DNA from: DATKLX01 sp035542155
GTDB taxonomy: Bacteria > Chloroflexota > Anaerolineae > Anaerolineales > Anaerolineaceae
Assembly (NCBI GenBank): GCA_035542155.1
Contig: DATKLX010000069.1
Coordinates: 1-13,151 of the forward strand
Length of the DNA: 13,151 nucleotides
Direction of reading: 5' to 3'
This document shows, piece after piece, positions 13,130 through 13,151 of the stretch. Below the pieces are notes generated by a model that was given only the letters and a program-made list of their open reading frames with translations, made no database searches and was not told the origin of the DNA. The first letter of the stretch is position 1, and each line of letters begins with the position of its first letter. The position numbers were made by a program, and so were the translations under genes.

Positions 13130-13151
13130 AAAGGATATATTTGATATTTCA

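Noticed and set aside
1..13151. Mobile element, CRISPR array, toxin-antitoxin or defence cluster
   Set aside because: I saw no transposase or integrase motif, no regularly spaced repeats, no long terminal inverted repeats and no nuclease/antitoxin pair; the genes read as ordinary chromosomal envelope, signalling and metabolic functions.

Overview
The window is about 13.15 kb of a bacterial chromosome with moderate GC, tightly packed genes and no mobile element, rRNA, tRNA or CRISPR array that I can recognise. The best lineage guess is Chloroflexota, probably an Anaerolineae-like organism. This rests on the Pro/Thr-rich lipoprotein that ends in a YLPIV-type C-terminus (a tail often seen on exported Chloroflexi proteins), on the HEFQHMIHW type of secreted metalloprotease, and on the mix of small conserved membrane proteins with TgpA-like and cyclase genes. 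It is inference from style, not from a marker gene.

Layout. (1) At the left edge (1-106, +) is the tail of a membrane protein, followed by two hairpins. (2) At 181-5328 (-) is a compact four-gene unit, transcribed right to left: a lipoprotein, a Wzz-type chain-length/co-polymerase protein, a Wzy/O-antigen-ligase-type polytopic membrane protein, and a membrane-anchored gluzincin protease with an M6 (immune inhibitor A)-like C-terminal region. The junctions are abutting or overlapping (TTGA at the last one), so this looks like one operon for making or remodelling a surface polysaccharide and surface proteins. (3) At 5535-5759 (-) is a YtxH-like small membrane protein with its own Shine-Dalgarno and an intrinsic terminator, which separates it from the operon. 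(4) The divergent region 5760-6010 holds promoters in both directions and small inverted repeats. (5) At 6011-10132 (+) are a TgpA-like membrane transglutaminase and a GAF-PAS-class III nucleotide cyclase. (6) At 10138-13004 (-), converging on the cyclase with only 5 bp between stops, are two small membrane proteins, a PfkB-family kinase and an M20 metallopeptidase. The last two are fused by an ATGA stop/start overlap. (7) At the right edge is a strong + strand promoter whose -10 lies in a perfect inverted repeat, pointing to a gene outside the window.

How the genes fit together. The left half is envelope-centred (polysaccharide polymerisation and length control, lipoprotein, anchored protease, YtxH protein). 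The middle is a membrane transglutaminase-fold enzyme with a cytosolic signalling cyclase that carries all the catalytic residues expected for cAMP synthesis. The right half is a small-molecule operon in which a sugar/nucleoside-type kinase and a metal-dependent amidohydrolase/peptidase are translationally coupled. Several genes lack a Shine-Dalgarno and have a -10-like hexamer 6-10 nt before the start codon, consistent with leaderless transcripts. I see no clear hallmark of a new defence or mobile system. The most promising undescribed items are the PfkB-M20 pair, the Wzz-Wzy-protease-lipoprotein unit, and the palindromic promoter at the right edge.
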